A stretch of 64,000 nt of DNA from Thalassospira lucentensis (GCF_011806425.1 NZ_JAATOV010000002.1:186001-250000); one strand, 5' to 3'; shown: positions 8,043 to 17,576, numbered from the stretch's first letter. Notes: a model not told the origin generated them from the sequence alone. A program made the numbers and translations.

Positions 8043-9704
8043 TTACAAAACAGTCTGTTGAATACCTTGACGGAGAAACTGGAAGTTAGCGGGGTTAAAG
8101 TTCTGCGGTATATGAATCATTTTTTGATTATACTCATTCCCGGACAACCGCCAAAACTTTACTCGGTTGTCATTTTCACCAAATCCCATGATCAGGTCAC
8201 CGCCAAGCGGGGCAACATTTTCAGCAAATTGCAAATATGCAGGATTTGCCTGATCATGAACCAGCCAAGCATTCGAAAGTCGAACCATGCTATCGTTATT
8301 CATATCCAGTTCGTAAAAGAAGCTGAAATAGAAAGCCATCGGATGGAGAATAAGATCATTTCCAGCAGGATTGGCCAAAATGCCCGTTGCCCAGGCAAAA
8401 CGGTTATTACCCCACGGCATCACAATACCATTCGCGTTGTTCCTTGCTGTAAGCACCACATCAGCAAGCGAACTCCTCAACAACCGCCGCTGCAGAGCAT
8501 TCAAGACCGCCTGATTATCTGCAGGTATAGCAACACGACCAAAACGTTGCGCGAAAAGAGTATCCCCACATGTTGAATTTACCGCGAAATACTGATCTAC
8601 CAAATCAGCAAATCCATTGTTATTTCTATAAGCGGCAATTGCAGCAGGACCGTCCATTGGACGATTGGGAATATTTGCTTGCCCAGGGCTTGCAATAAGC
8701 ACGATCAGATCAGCCAGAAACCAAGTATAGCTGTACAAAACCGGGTGGATAATTTTGACATGCCCAACCCCGATCCTTGTGTTGTTGTTTGCTGGATTGG
8801 GAATCAAGGGTCCGCTGCTGGAAAACATCACAAGGGGCGCTGCCCCCGGTAACATGTCATTTATATAATTTTCGACATCCAAAACCATGCTGCCTGGGTT
8901 TGGATGCGCACTGTTACAGCGTAGATCATCATTAACAGCCGTCGCAAACAACGCGTTCCCGGTATTGGCATTTTGTTGTGTTTGAAAAACGGTCAGTGGA
9001 TTTCCTTGCTGGGTCAATCCATAAACCGCACACAAATATCCATTCTTTTCAAAGAATCCGTAGTTTTTCTCCATCTGGGTTGAAACATTCAAACCATAAA
9101 AGCGCCCAGGACCTAGAGCATGCTGATGATTGACCAAATCAATGGTTAACTCGTTCACCTTTACACATAACACGTGACCTGCCGCGGGCTGAACAACGTT
9201 TCCTTGAACATCATAAACCGGATCTGCCGGTGCTGGCGCCGCGCGTGTCGGGTCGGGCTGATAGCGATGCGAATGCAAATAATACTGCCCATAAGCACGG
9301 AAAATACGAGGATCTTCAAACCCGTCAGTATTTTCAAGGATGGTATCATTCACCACATTGATTGCATTTTGTGGGACGTTTTGAGTGGTATCAATTTGAA
9401 TATGCGCCACACCAACACCATCGAAATATCGATCAGTCCGACCGATCGGAACGGTTGCTTCGACGTTGGCGTTGCCTATTGCCCCCAGCCATCCTGCGGC
9501 CCATGGGGTTCCGTTTTGTCCTGGCAACACAGGTGCCGGATTGGCAAACGGATGGTAAACCATGGCGCGATAGACCATCACAAAGTCATGTACGTTATTG
9601 TTGGTTCCTGCATGGACCCAGCTGTTGTTGAATTTGATGACGTTGGCGCGATTAACATTGGCAATCGTCGCAGTCAGCAAATTGGTCAGATCGATATTCC
9701 ACAT
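8043..9704 (-). CDS. Unknown 553-aa protein with beta-propeller (GH43/GH130-like) motifs
   Basis: I do not recognise a named family. There is no signal peptide or membrane span, and the protein is rich in Asn. GFEDPRIFRAYGQYYLHS (about 128-145) resembles the E-D-P-R-hydrophobic strand of five-bladed propeller glycosidases and phosphorylases. GVGHVKII (312-319), HPMAFYFSFFYELD (454-467) and GFGENDNRVKFW (507-518) resemble successive strands of propeller domains I recall beside glycosyltransferases and in large DNA viruses. A stretch of about 110 residues (340-450) separates the last blades. GGAAGGA stands 8 bp before the ATG at 9704. The upstream 198-aa gene is only 22 bp away, so they form one operon. 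Base composition looks poorer in GC than the neighbours. A sugar-binding or sugar-cleaving role is an inference only. Confidence 0.75.
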   Translation of the reverse strand: MWNIDLTNLLTATIANVNRANVIKFNNSWVHAGTNNNVHDFVMVYRAMVYHPFANPAPVLPGQNGTPWAAGWLGAIGNANVEATVPIGRTDRYFDGVGVAHIQIDTTQNVPQNAINVVNDTILENTDGFEDPRIFRAYGQYYLHSHRYQPDPTRAAPAPADPVYDVQGNVVQPAAGHVLCVKVNELTIDLVNHQHALGPGRFYGLNVSTQMEKNYGFFEKNGYLCAVYGLTQQGNPLTVFQTQQNANTGNALFATAVNDDLRCNSAHPNPGSMVLDVENYINDMLPGAAPLVMFSSSGPLIPNPANNNTRIGVGHVKIIHPVLYSYTWFLADLIVLIASPGQANIPNRPMDGPAAIAAYRNNNGFADLVDQYFAVNSTCGDTLFAQRFGRVAIPADNQAVLNALQRRLLRSSLADVVLTARNNANGIVMPWGNNRFAWATGILANPAGNDLILHPMAFYFSFFYELDMNNDSMVRLSNAWLVHDQANPAYLQFAENVAPLGGDLIMGFGENDNRVKFWRLSGNEYNQKMIHIPQNFNPANFQFLRQGIQQTVL

Positions 9705-9726
9705 TTTATAATCCTTCCGATTGACC

Positions 9727-10323
9727 TTATTGATGACTCATGAGCGACGCGGAAACACTTTGTTCGACTTCCTTGAACGGCATGACACCATCGAAAGAAA
9801 CTGTACCCGTAAATCGCTGATCAGGAGGCGCGGGCGCCATAACATCCGCAGAAGGAATTGCTGGTTCGGGTTTCCCCGCTGCTTCTGTGCCAGACGGGTG
9901 GGCACCAGTGCCACTGGATTGAGAGGTAGATGACGGCACGCCAATTAGGGCAATCATCATTTCAAGAGCGTTGAGTAAAGTTTGCAGCGTCTTGTTCTGT
10001 GATTGCAGGACGGATGGTTGAACTTTTCTTGCGGTATTGAGCTGTCCAAGGCCTGCCATCTCAATATTAGCATCTATCAGTTTATGAACTTCAGGGACAA
10101 TCCGCTGCAATGCTTCTGCCCGCAACTCCTGATAGGTCTGCGCTGTCCCGTTGGTCTCATTATTCAAGACGTGCTGGGAAAATGTGCGCAACTGACTGAC
10201 CATTGCCTTTAACTGACCCGAGCCGGAGTAATCTGGCCGCGCCTGAATATCTGCAATGACTGTCTTTACGAGTTTTCCGACAGTCTCAATCGAATTTTTG
10301 ATTTTCACGCTATCTGACATCAT
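9727..10323 (-). CDS. Unknown 198-aa helical protein with Pro/Ser-rich tail
   Basis: I do not recognise this protein. Residues 1-135 are almost wholly predicted helix with heptad-like spacing (VGKLVKTVIADIQ; TLQTLLNALEMMIALIG). From about 135 a low-complexity Ser/Thr/Pro/Gly linker leads to a short C-terminal segment. There is no signal peptide or transmembrane segment. Tandem ATG codons lie at 10323 and 10320, with AGGTG upstream. It precedes the 553-aa gene by 22 bp on the same strand. The pair has no recognisable neighbour on either side, so the genes may act only with each other, for example as a helical partner or scaffold for the propeller-like protein. Confidence 0.7.
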   Translation of the reverse strand: MMSDSVKIKNSIETVGKLVKTVIADIQARPDYSGSGQLKAMVSQLRTFSQHVLNNETNGTAQTYQELRAEALQRIVPEVHKLIDANIEMAGLGQLNTARKVQPSVLQSQNKTLQTLLNALEMMIALIGVPSSTSQSSGTGAHPSGTEAAGKPEPAIPSADVMAPAPPDQRFTGTVSFDGVMPFKEVEQSVSASLMSHQ

Positions 10324-10420
10324 GAAACACCTATTATGAGTGTGCTTTTCTGACGTACTCGTGCACAGTTTGTGATCGATACGTGCTGGACGCCCCGCTC
10401 ATTCCGGTCTATCGAACCCC

Positions 10421-10876
10421 ATGACCACGACATTCACCCTGCTCGCGGGCCTGTTTCTATCGGCCTTCACCTCCGCCACCCTTCTGCCCGGCACGTCCGA
10501 GGCGGCTTTGGCGGGGCTGATTGCCAATGGCCATCACGCAACCTGGCTTTTGGTTGTGGTGGCAACGGCGGGCAATGTTTTGGGATCGGTGGTCAATTGG
10601 GTGCTGGGGCTTTACATTGATCAGTTCCGGGATCGGCGCTGGTTCCCGGTTTCGCCTGATCAGCTGGATCGCGCATCACGTTGGTTTGGCAAATACGGGC
10701 TTTGGGTGTTGCTGTTTTCGTGGCTGCCGATCATTGGTGATCCGCTAACCCTGTTTGCCGGGGTGATGCGGGTGCGCTTTATCCCGTTTCTAATCTTGGT
10801 CACGCTGGGTAAGGCGGCGCGCTATGCCATGATTGCTGGCGGCGCGGCGTGGATCGCATCTTTTATTTTGAATTAA
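10421..10876 (+). CDS. YqaA family membrane protein (DedA-like)
   Basis: The 151-aa integral membrane protein has the YqaA/SNARE-associated pattern: a short N-terminal span, the TLLPGTSEA re-entrant-like segment, GNVLGSVVNW, WFGKYGLWVLLFSWLPIIGDP and a final span. DedA-superfamily proteins include phospholipid and polyprenyl-phosphate flippases; YqaA itself has no fixed function. No strong ribosome binding site is visible. It is divergent from the unknown two-gene cassette, with 97 bp between. Confidence 0.85.
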   Translation: MTTTFTLLAGLFLSAFTSATLLPGTSEAALAGLIANGHHATWLLVVVATAGNVLGSVVNWVLGLYIDQFRDRRWFPVSPDQLDRASRWFGKYGLWVLLFSWLPIIGDPLTLFAGVMRVRFIPFLILVTLGKAARYAMIAGGAAWIASFILN

Positions 10877-11064
10877 TGCTGGAACTCTAAATATTCGGTC
10901 AATTTCAAAAATAAAAATCGAACCCCAGCACCCTACACCCAAAACGTTATTTCCCTTAGTTAAATATAATAATATAATACAATTTAAAATATACAGACGT
11001 GATATTGTAATTCCATTCAATGGCGCGGTGAAAACCACTTACGTCGCCTGACAAAAGGAATTTT

Positions 11065-11436
11065 ATGATGTCTATGACAATCCCCCAGTGGGTCAAACCC
11101 GCAATTTGGGGCGGTATTATTGGTGCGGTCCTTATCACCATCGTTGGCTTTAGCACCGACACCGTCGTCTCAGGCTCAACCGCGCAAGAAATGGCGGACA
11201 ACAGCGCCAAACAATCGGCCATCTCGGCCATGGCGCCGATTTGCGTTGCCCAGTTCAAGACCATGACACCGAATAATCAGCTCGAACAGCTTGCAGCGCT
11301 GCGCGATGAAAGCTCGTACAAACGTGATGACTTCGTCATTGCCAAAGGTTGGGCCACCATGCCCGGCAACGCCGAGCCAACCGATGAAATTGCCGCCGCC
11401 TGCGCTGGCTTGCTGATGGACCTAAAGGTCAACTAA
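11065..11436 (+). CDS. Small membrane-anchored conserved hypothetical protein
   Basis: The 123-aa protein has one N-terminal membrane span (WGGIIGAVLITIVGF) and a soluble helical part containing two Cys (APICVAQF and AAACAGLL) that could form a disulfide outside the membrane. I recall similar conserved proteins of unknown function in other alphaproteobacteria (IPQWVKP start, GWATMPG motif). AAAAGGA precedes the tandem ATGs at 11065/11068. It follows an AT-rich 188-bp gap likely to hold its promoter and is closed by a strong terminator, so it is a single-gene unit. Confidence 0.8.
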   Translation: MMSMTIPQWVKPAIWGGIIGAVLITIVGFSTDTVVSGSTAQEMADNSAKQSAISAMAPICVAQFKTMTPNNQLEQLAALRDESSYKRDDFVIAKGWATMPGNAEPTDEIAAACAGLLMDLKVN

Positions 11437-11490
11437 GACCAAAAGCACCGCAAACACCAAAAACATAAGAACACGAACAGCCAAATTTCC

Positions 11491-11527
11491 CGCAACCGAG
11501 CGCCCCCCCGTTCGGTTGCGTTTTTTT
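11491..11527 (+). terminator. Rho-independent terminator
   Basis: CGCAACCGAGCG (11491-11502) pairs with CGTTCGGTTGCG (11509-11520), with a single G-U position, followed by seven T. It ends the preceding small membrane-protein gene. Confidence 0.88.
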
Positions 11528-11622
11528 GTGCGTTTTTGGCCAAAGGATTATTTCATTCAATAAACCCTGCGCGACTTGGCCCAGATTGGCGGCAATCAAC
11601 AGCCGATCACAGGAAACGTTCC

Positions 11623-12258
11623 ATGCACGCAGATGCCTCCACCCTTTCCGCACTCAGCCTTTATCTTTCCATGGCGGCCTTTGCTTTGGCCTGCTCGATC
11701 ACGCCGGGACCCGTGAATATTGTCGTCCTCACATCTGGCGTGCAGCTTGGCTTTCGCCGGTCCTTGGGATTGGTCTTAAGCGCCACGGCTGGCTTTTGCT
11801 TGCTGTTGCTGCTGATTGGGCTGGGTCTGCATCAATTGCTTGATGATTTCCCGCACTTGACCGTCATTATCCAGTGGGCGGGGGTCGCGTTTTTGCTGTT
11901 TATGGCCTTTAAACTGTTCACCAGCAGCGGCGATCTTGGCAACCGCGACCGCAAACAAAGACGCCTTTCTTTCGCCGGTCCCTCTGCCCTGACCGGTGCG
12001 GTGATGCAATGGATCAATCCCAAGGCATGGCTGGCCTCAATTGCTGGCATGGGGGCCTATGCCGCCAATGGCAGCACCAGCTTGATCTGGGAATTTACCG
12101 CGATTTACTTTGTGATCTGCTTTGGCTCAATCGCATGCTGGGCCTATGCCGGGGCGTTTTTATCGCGCTTTTTGGGCGAACCAGCGCGCATTCGATTGTT
12201 TAACCGCGTCATGGCTGGCTTACTTGCCGCAAGCGCGCTTTATCTGGTTTTGGAATAA
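11623..12258 (+). CDS. LysE/RhtB family amino-acid exporter
   Basis: The 211-aa protein has six hydrophobic segments and the LysE signature near the N-terminus (ITPGPVNIVVLTSG, then GFRRSLG). The conserved MQWINPKAWL segment in the middle is also typical. The family exports amino acids or homoserine lactones through the inner membrane; the substrate is not predictable. AGGAAA at 11611 supports the ATG at 11623 rather than an upstream in-frame codon. It is convergent with an AraC-type regulator, a common pairing for LysE exporters. Confidence 0.88.
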   Translation: MHADASTLSALSLYLSMAAFALACSITPGPVNIVVLTSGVQLGFRRSLGLVLSATAGFCLLLLLIGLGLHQLLDDFPHLTVIIQWAGVAFLLFMAFKLFTSSGDLGNRDRKQRRLSFAGPSALTGAVMQWINPKAWLASIAGMGAYAANGSTSLIWEFTAIYFVICFGSIACWAYAGAFLSRFLGEPARIRLFNRVMAGLLAASALYLVLE

Positions 12259-12288
12259 CGCCGCATATCTCGGCCACACCCCAAACGA

Positions 12289-13152
12289 TCACGCCGCCTG
12301 TGGCCGGGCATAATGACGTGGCGTAATCGCGGTCAGGCGTTTAAACATCCGTTGGAAATGCGCCTGATCGGCAAAGCCGGTATCAATTGCCACATCAACA
12401 ATCCGTTCACCGCGCCGAAGCGCATGGCGCGCCTGCTGAATGCGGCAATTGATCAAATAGGCATAGGGCGTCATGCCAAATGTCTTTTTAAACGCGCGCA
12501 CCAAATAGGACCGGGAATAACCGACCAACGCGGCAAGCTCCGTCAATTGAATGTTTTGCGCATAATGGGTGCGGATATATTCGCCAACCTCGGCCATTTT
12601 ACGGTCATTAACAGCCCCGGTCGCGCCCGCCGCAACTGCCGCCCCACGCAGAACCCCGTTTTGGTTCAGATGCACATGCAAATCCCCAAAGAACGACACC
12701 AGCGCGGTTTCCTTGCCAAACGCATCGACATCCGGATTGATCAGGGTATCGGCGACATCGCGCAGGCCATCATATAGGCGAGGATCATGGCTAATCGTGT
12801 CGGAAAACATGGCAAATTTTCCCGCCGCATCGGCATCAATTTCAATCTGAACGTCCAAAAGCCAATCGGGATCGACAAACAACATGTCATAACACCAATC
12901 CGCCCCCTGAACCGGATTGCAGCCATGCACATCTTCCGGGTTCAAGATCACCACCGACCCGGCCTGGGTCTCAAGGGTTTTGCCCCGGTTCCAATAGGTA
13001 CTAAAACCGCCCGTCACCACCCCGATGGAAAACGTATCGTGGCTGTGGCGCTCATAACAAACCGCATGCCCATCCACCACACGCCGCAACTCGACAAACG
13101 GTAATGTCTCATCACGCCAGAAATGTTGATTGCGGGTATTGGGGGCTGCCAT
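12289..13152 (-). CDS. AraC family transcriptional regulator
   Basis: This regulator of about 287 aa has an N-terminal cupin-like ligand domain (HSHDTFSIGVVTGG and SVVILNPEDVHG) and a C-terminal double helix-turn-helix (about 185-285: LTELAALVGYSRSYLVRAFKKTFGMTPYAYL; IVDVAIDTGFADQAHFQRMFK). The frame reaches a TTG at 13182, but the ATG at 13152 starts the conserved part. It is convergent with the LysE exporter, so it plausibly activates that gene in response to its substrate; it is also divergent from the DinG-like helicase gene. Confidence 0.9.
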   Translation of the reverse strand: MAAPNTRNQHFWRDETLPFVELRRVVDGHAVCYERHSHDTFSIGVVTGGFSTYWNRGKTLETQAGSVVILNPEDVHGCNPVQGADWCYDMLFVDPDWLLDVQIEIDADAAGKFAMFSDTISHDPRLYDGLRDVADTLINPDVDAFGKETALVSFFGDLHVHLNQNGVLRGAAVAAGATGAVNDRKMAEVGEYIRTHYAQNIQLTELAALVGYSRSYLVRAFKKTFGMTPYAYLINCRIQQARHALRRGERIVDVAIDTGFADQAHFQRMFKRLTAITPRHYARPQAA

Positions 13153-13235
13153 CGGGTGTCGTCTTCTTGCGATTGGGGTCAAGTTCGATAAATTCCAACA
13201 TAGGTTAATTTCCCCTGTGGCGCCAGCCGAAGGCT

Positions 13236-16028
13236 ATGCTTATAGTGCCCCAAATGCTCGATCATCATTCCGACGAAAACACACCTCGCTTTGTGCCGCC
13301 TAACGCGCCTGTTATGGTCGTGGGATTGCGCCATGCTGTGTTTTTATCCCCCGATGGCGAGATCGAAGAACTCCCGCATGGGGCGGCGGCAAAACGTGCG
13401 CGGTCATCGCGGCCGATCTTGGTCCATACCCCGGCCTGTGCCCGGCGTTTGAAATCCGATCCGTTTCCGGCCCATGATCTGCTTGAACTGTTTGCCTTTG
13501 TCCGCCCGGCACAATTTTGTGTGCCAACCCCGCGCGGCATTGCGCTGGCCACCGGGCAAAAGCCGGCCGACGATCTGATCGGACAGGCGCAAGCCTTGGC
13601 CGAGGCGATGAAACGCCTGTTGCAGGAACTTGCCACCCTTCATCGCAATAAACGTGCGCCCGCCACCGCCATTGCATGGCCGATGGCGCGCGGGCATTGG
13701 CCGTGGGGTGTGTCGGTTCTGGCCGCTTTGGGGGCCGATGGGGACGGACCGCATCGTTACGCGGTCTATGAAGGATTGAAAGTCTGGAAGAAACTGGGCG
13801 AATGGGCGGAACATGCCCCGCCCCCGCCGCCAGCCAACAATCCGGTTGATCCCAAAGATGCGCGTAAACGCCTCAAAGAACTTTTGGGCGACGGGGCCGA
13901 AGAACGCCCGCAACAGGCCGATTATGCGTCCTCGGTATGTTCGGCCTTTGGCCCGCGCCTGCATGATGGCGCGCCCAATATTGTTCTGGCCGAGGCCGGA
14001 ACGGGAACCGGCAAAACCCTTGGCTACGTCGCACCCGCATCGGTTTGGGCGCAGAAAAATGACGGCGCGGTTTGGATTTCCACCTATACCCGCAACCTGC
14101 AACGCCAAATCGATCAGGAACTCGACCGTCTGTATGACGATCCCAAGGACAAACGCCTTAAGGCCGTCGTGCGCAAAGGGCGGGAAAACTATTTTTGTCT
14201 TTTGAATTTCGAAGAAGCCCAAAGACCGCTTAATCAGCAACCCCATCAGGCAACCCCGCTGGGGCTGATTGCCCGTTGGGCGCTGCATACCCGCGATGGC
14301 GACATGGTCGGCGGCGATTTTCCGGCATGGCTGACCGAATTGCTGGGCAACCGGTTTACCGGTGCGCTTGCAGATCAGCGTGGCGAATGTATTTATGCTG
14401 CCTGCCCACATTATTCGCGCTGCTTTATCGAAAAAACCGTGCGTCGGGCGCGCTCGGCCGAAATCGTGGTTGCCAACCATGCACTGGTGATGGTTCAGGC
14501 CGCACTTGGTGGGCTTGATGATGCATCGATGCCGTCACGCTATGTCTTTGACGAAGGCCATCATTTGTTTGATGCCGCCGACAAGGCGTTCTCATCGCAC
14601 CTGACCGGCCAAGAAGGCCAAGAACTGCGCCGCTGGCTTTTGGGGGCGGAGCAAAAAGGATCATCACGCGCCCGCGGCCTGAAACAGCGGCTTGAAACCT
14701 TGATTGTCGATCGCGATGAATTGCGTGATGCGGTCAATGCCGTCATTGTCGCCGCCCAATGCCTGCCCGAACAGGGATGGCTATCGCGCATTCATGATGG
14801 TTCTGAATATGCCAAGGGCCCAGCGGAAACGTTTTTGGCCCATGTCCGCGCGCAAGTCATCGCACGTGCTGCTGACGGGGATCGCGGCTATTCGATTGAA
14901 ACCGATTGCAAGCCCGCCGTCGATGCGGTGTTGGCCAGTGCGGCGGATCTGGACCGCGCCCTTGGCGCGATGGAAAAACCGGCCAAATTGCTGATTAAAA
15001 TCATCGCCCATATGCTTGATGAAAAGGCCGATGAACTTGAATCCGCCGAACGTCAACGCCTTGACGCCGCCATTCGGTCCCTCGAACGCCGCGCAATCAT
15101 GCAGGTCGCAGCCTGGCGCGAAATGCTGGCATCCTTGGTCGAAAGCACGCCGGAAACCTTTGTTGATTGGTTTGCCATCGAACGCCAGTTTGGCCGCGAT
15201 TTTGATGTGGGCATGCACCGCCATTACCTTGACCCGACCTTGCCGCTGACCTTGGCATTGGCCCCCACCGCACATGGCATGGTGGTGACATCGGCAACGC
15301 TTCGCGATGGCACCGGGGACGAAGATTTCGACTGGGCCGTGGCCGAGGATCGCACAGGCGCATCGCACATGCCGCTTCCTGCGGTCCGGGCAGCCATGAA
15401 AAGCCCCTATAACTACCGCGAACAAACCCGTGTGTTCATCGTCAATGATCTGGGCCGCGATAACCCGGACCATATTGCCGCGGCTTACCGGGAACTGTTT
15501 TTGGCATCAGGCGGTGGCGCACTTGGGCTTTTTACTGCGATCACGCGCCTGCGTGCGGTCTATGAACGCCTGACCGGGCCGATGGATGATGCGGGTCTGC
15601 AATTGCTGGCCCAGCATATTGATGGCATGGATGTTTCAACCCTGATTGATATTTTCCGCGTCGAACGCGATGCCTGCTTGCTTGGCACCGATGCGGTACG
15701 CGATGGGGTCGATGTGCCGGGTGATAGCCTGCGTTTGATCGTCTTTGACCGCGTACCATGGCCGCGCCCCGACATTCTGCACCGGGCACGTAAATCCGCG
15801 TTCCACGGCGCACGCTATGACGACATGCTGACGCGCTTGCGCATGAAGCAGGCCTTTGGCCGCCTTGTCCGCCGTGCCGAAGATCGCGGCGTGTTTGTCC
15901 TGCTTGATAACCGCATGCCATCACGCCTTTTGGGCGCCTTCCCCGAAGACGTCGATGTGCAGCGCGTTGGATTGCGTGAGGCGATTGAACAAACGCGGGC
16001 CTTCCTGCATCCCAAGGATCAGGAATAA
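13236..16028 (+). CDS. DinG/Rad3-like superfamily 2 DNA helicase
   Basis: The 930-aa protein has an N-terminal region of about 200 aa of unknown role followed by an XPD/DinG-type helicase. Walker A is AEAGTGTGKTLGY (about 250-262) and Walker B is the DEGHH box. Four cysteines between motifs I and II (in ENYFC, GEC, AAC and SRC) are placed like the iron-sulfur cluster ligands of this family. The C-terminal RecA domain has the GVDVPGDSLRLIVFDRVPWP segment typical of DinG. Expected role: 5'-3' ATP-dependent unwinding of repair or replication intermediates. An ATG at 13236 or one at 13254 could be the start; neither has a convincing ribosome site. Confidence 0.9.
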   Translation: MLIVPQMLDHHSDENTPRFVPPNAPVMVVGLRHAVFLSPDGEIEELPHGAAAKRARSSRPILVHTPACARRLKSDPFPAHDLLELFAFVRPAQFCVPTPRGIALATGQKPADDLIGQAQALAEAMKRLLQELATLHRNKRAPATAIAWPMARGHWPWGVSVLAALGADGDGPHRYAVYEGLKVWKKLGEWAEHAPPPPPANNPVDPKDARKRLKELLGDGAEERPQQADYASSVCSAFGPRLHDGAPNIVLAEAGTGTGKTLGYVAPASVWAQKNDGAVWISTYTRNLQRQIDQELDRLYDDPKDKRLKAVVRKGRENYFCLLNFEEAQRPLNQQPHQATPLGLIARWALHTRDGDMVGGDFPAWLTELLGNRFTGALADQRGECIYAACPHYSRCFIEKTVRRARSAEIVVANHALVMVQAALGGLDDASMPSRYVFDEGHHLFDAADKAFSSHLTGQEGQELRRWLLGAEQKGSSRARGLKQRLETLIVDRDELRDAVNAVIVAAQCLPEQGWLSRIHDGSEYAKGPAETFLAHVRAQVIARAADGDRGYSIETDCKPAVDAVLASAADLDRALGAMEKPAKLLIKIIAHMLDEKADELESAERQRLDAAIRSLERRAIMQVAAWREMLASLVESTPETFVDWFAIERQFGRDFDVGMHRHYLDPTLPLTLALAPTAHGMVVTSATLRDGTGDEDFDWAVAEDRTGASHMPLPAVRAAMKSPYNYREQTRVFIVNDLGRDNPDHIAAAYRELFLASGGGALGLFTAITRLRAVYERLTGPMDDAGLQLLAQHIDGMDVSTLIDIFRVERDACLLGTDAVRDGVDVPGDSLRLIVFDRVPWPRPDILHRARKSAFHGARYDDMLTRLRMKQAFGRLVRRAEDRGVFVLLDNRMPSRLLGAFPEDVDVQRVGLREAIEQTRAFLHPKDQE

Positions 16029-16062
16029 ACCCGCGCGTTCAGCCGATTAAGACTTTAAACGA

Positions 16063-16647
16063 TCAAGCCTGCGTTTCTTCTGGCTTGGAAACTTTGCCCA
16101 TCGCCATAGACACCATCAAATAACCAAAGCCCGACGACAAAAGGTTTACGCCCAGCAAAAGGCCAATCGCCCACGTGGCGGAGCTTGGCAGTTCGGCGAA
16201 AATCATGCCGCCGACCAAAATCGCAATCGCGCCGGAAAACAGCATCCATTTCCAGCCGGGAAATTCCTTAAGCCAGAACGCCATGATGGCTTCGACAAGG
16301 CCCTGCACGACAAAGGCAATTGCCAGCAACACTGTTAGGGTCACAATCCCGGTCAATGGGAAGAACGCCAACCAAAATCCAATCAGGCCAAACACCACGC
16401 CCAGAACCACATCAAGCCCGCGACGACTTGGCGTATCGGTATGAAATGCGCCGTAAAAATACCCGACCGCACCAATGATAAACAGCCAGCCAATCAGGGT
16501 TTTAAACGCAATCGTCGTGGCAAAGGGAAACGCCACCGCAAGAACCCCAAGGATCATCAAGATCACGCCAACATTGCGCAGACGCTTGCGTCCTCGTTCC
16601 AGCAACCCGCGCATTTCCGGCGTGCCGTCATTTACCACAATGGTCAT
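16063..16647 (-). CDS. HdeD family (DUF308) membrane protein
   Basis: The 194-aa protein has six membrane segments arranged as three repeated helix pairs with glycine-rich turns (GVILMILGVLAVAFP, GLIGFWLAFFP, SGAIAILVGGMIF), the HdeD pattern. The enterobacterial member is linked to acid and cell-density stress, but the function of homologues is unclear. AAAAGGA stands just before the ATG at 16647. Confidence 0.9.
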   Translation of the reverse strand: MTIVVNDGTPEMRGLLERGRKRLRNVGVILMILGVLAVAFPFATTIAFKTLIGWLFIIGAVGYFYGAFHTDTPSRRGLDVVLGVVFGLIGFWLAFFPLTGIVTLTVLLAIAFVVQGLVEAIMAFWLKEFPGWKWMLFSGAIAILVGGMIFAELPSSATWAIGLLLGVNLLSSGFGYLMVSMAMGKVSKPEETQA

Positions 16648-16851
16648 GGCTTTTGTCCTTTTGGTTTGTTTTCGCCAATATCTTTAAAACGTATCAGACA
16701 CCATAAACGCAGGCGCGACAACATGGTTCCAGCTAATCCGGTTACGTAACCTGCATGCCAATTAGCCTAAACGTGTTGCGCTTTAATTATTCTCGGGATT
16801 TTACGCACCTCATTGTGGCCTCTTTTTGTAGAGCCCTGCCATAGACGCCAG

Positions 16852-17322
16852 CTAGAATGACAAGAAACTACAACTGGCCCGAAAAGCGGCAGCTTTGGGA
16901 ACAGCGGAACCGAAGCGATTTACGGTCCAGATCGCCTCGGCCTTCCCCTCTTTATCGCGAACAAAGGTATACGTTTCGATAGATCGTTCAGGATAAAGGA
17001 CGACAACCGTAAGTGTTTCATCTGTTTTTCCAGCTAGCCTGACTAAGCCACCAGCCGCCCGCGCAGAAAAAATCCCTCCTAAAGCATCAAGCACAAGAAG
17101 GTCCAGCGTATCATCTTCGGCAAGCGTAAGAGTAAAACGTCCATCACTTATACGATCTTCGGACCATCGCCCTGCTGCTGGGTCCGATGCTGCCATGCCG
17201 ATCTTAGGATAATAAGCGTAACCTTCACTTACTCCACAAGTAGCCAAATCTGCGGCATAGGTCGGTCGATAGAAAAACAACGCAAGCAAGGCTCCGATAA
17301 CTGCCGTAAAAAAGCGTGTCAT
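16852..17322 (-). CDS. Exported hypothetical protein
   Basis: The 156-aa protein has a signal peptide (MTRFFTAVIGALLALFFYRP, probable cleavage after TYA). The mature part is mainly predicted beta strand, with two cysteines (ATCGVSEG near the new N-terminus and ASCSFLSF at the end) that could be linked in the periplasm. I do not recognise the family. GGGTGAG precedes the ATG. It is isolated, with AT-richer gaps on both sides. Confidence 0.7.
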   Translation of the reverse strand: MTRFFTAVIGALLALFFYRPTYAADLATCGVSEGYAYYPKIGMAASDPAAGRWSEDRISDGRFTLTLAEDDTLDLLVLDALGGIFSARAAGGLVRLAGKTDETLTVVVLYPERSIETYTFVRDKEGKAEAIWTVNRFGSAVPKAAAFRASCSFLSF

Positions 17323-17509
17323 TTACTCACCCACAAGCTCATTGGTTAAAGCGCCAAGTCGATAGAGTAGCATAGTGATATAAGCGTTCACTAACATTAG
17401 GCTCCGATATCAAATAGTCTCGCTTATCGTCCCAAAGCAATTTCGATGAACCTAAACAGCTTCAGGCAACCAAACACATCACCATGTAGAACACGCATGG
17501 CACAAGTTT

Positions 17510-17538
17510 TTGACAAGTCTCGCGTTGCGGATTACACG
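17510..17538 (+). promoter_or_regulatory. Possible sigma-70 promoter before the first DUF2946 gene
   Basis: TTGACA at 17510-17515 is separated by 17 bp from TACACG at 17533-17538. The -35 box is perfect and the -10 box poor. The predicted start lies about 30 bp before the ATG at 17577. Confidence 0.3.
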
Positions 17539-17576
17539 ATAGCAGACTTACCTTTCATGGATTGCCTATTGTGTTG

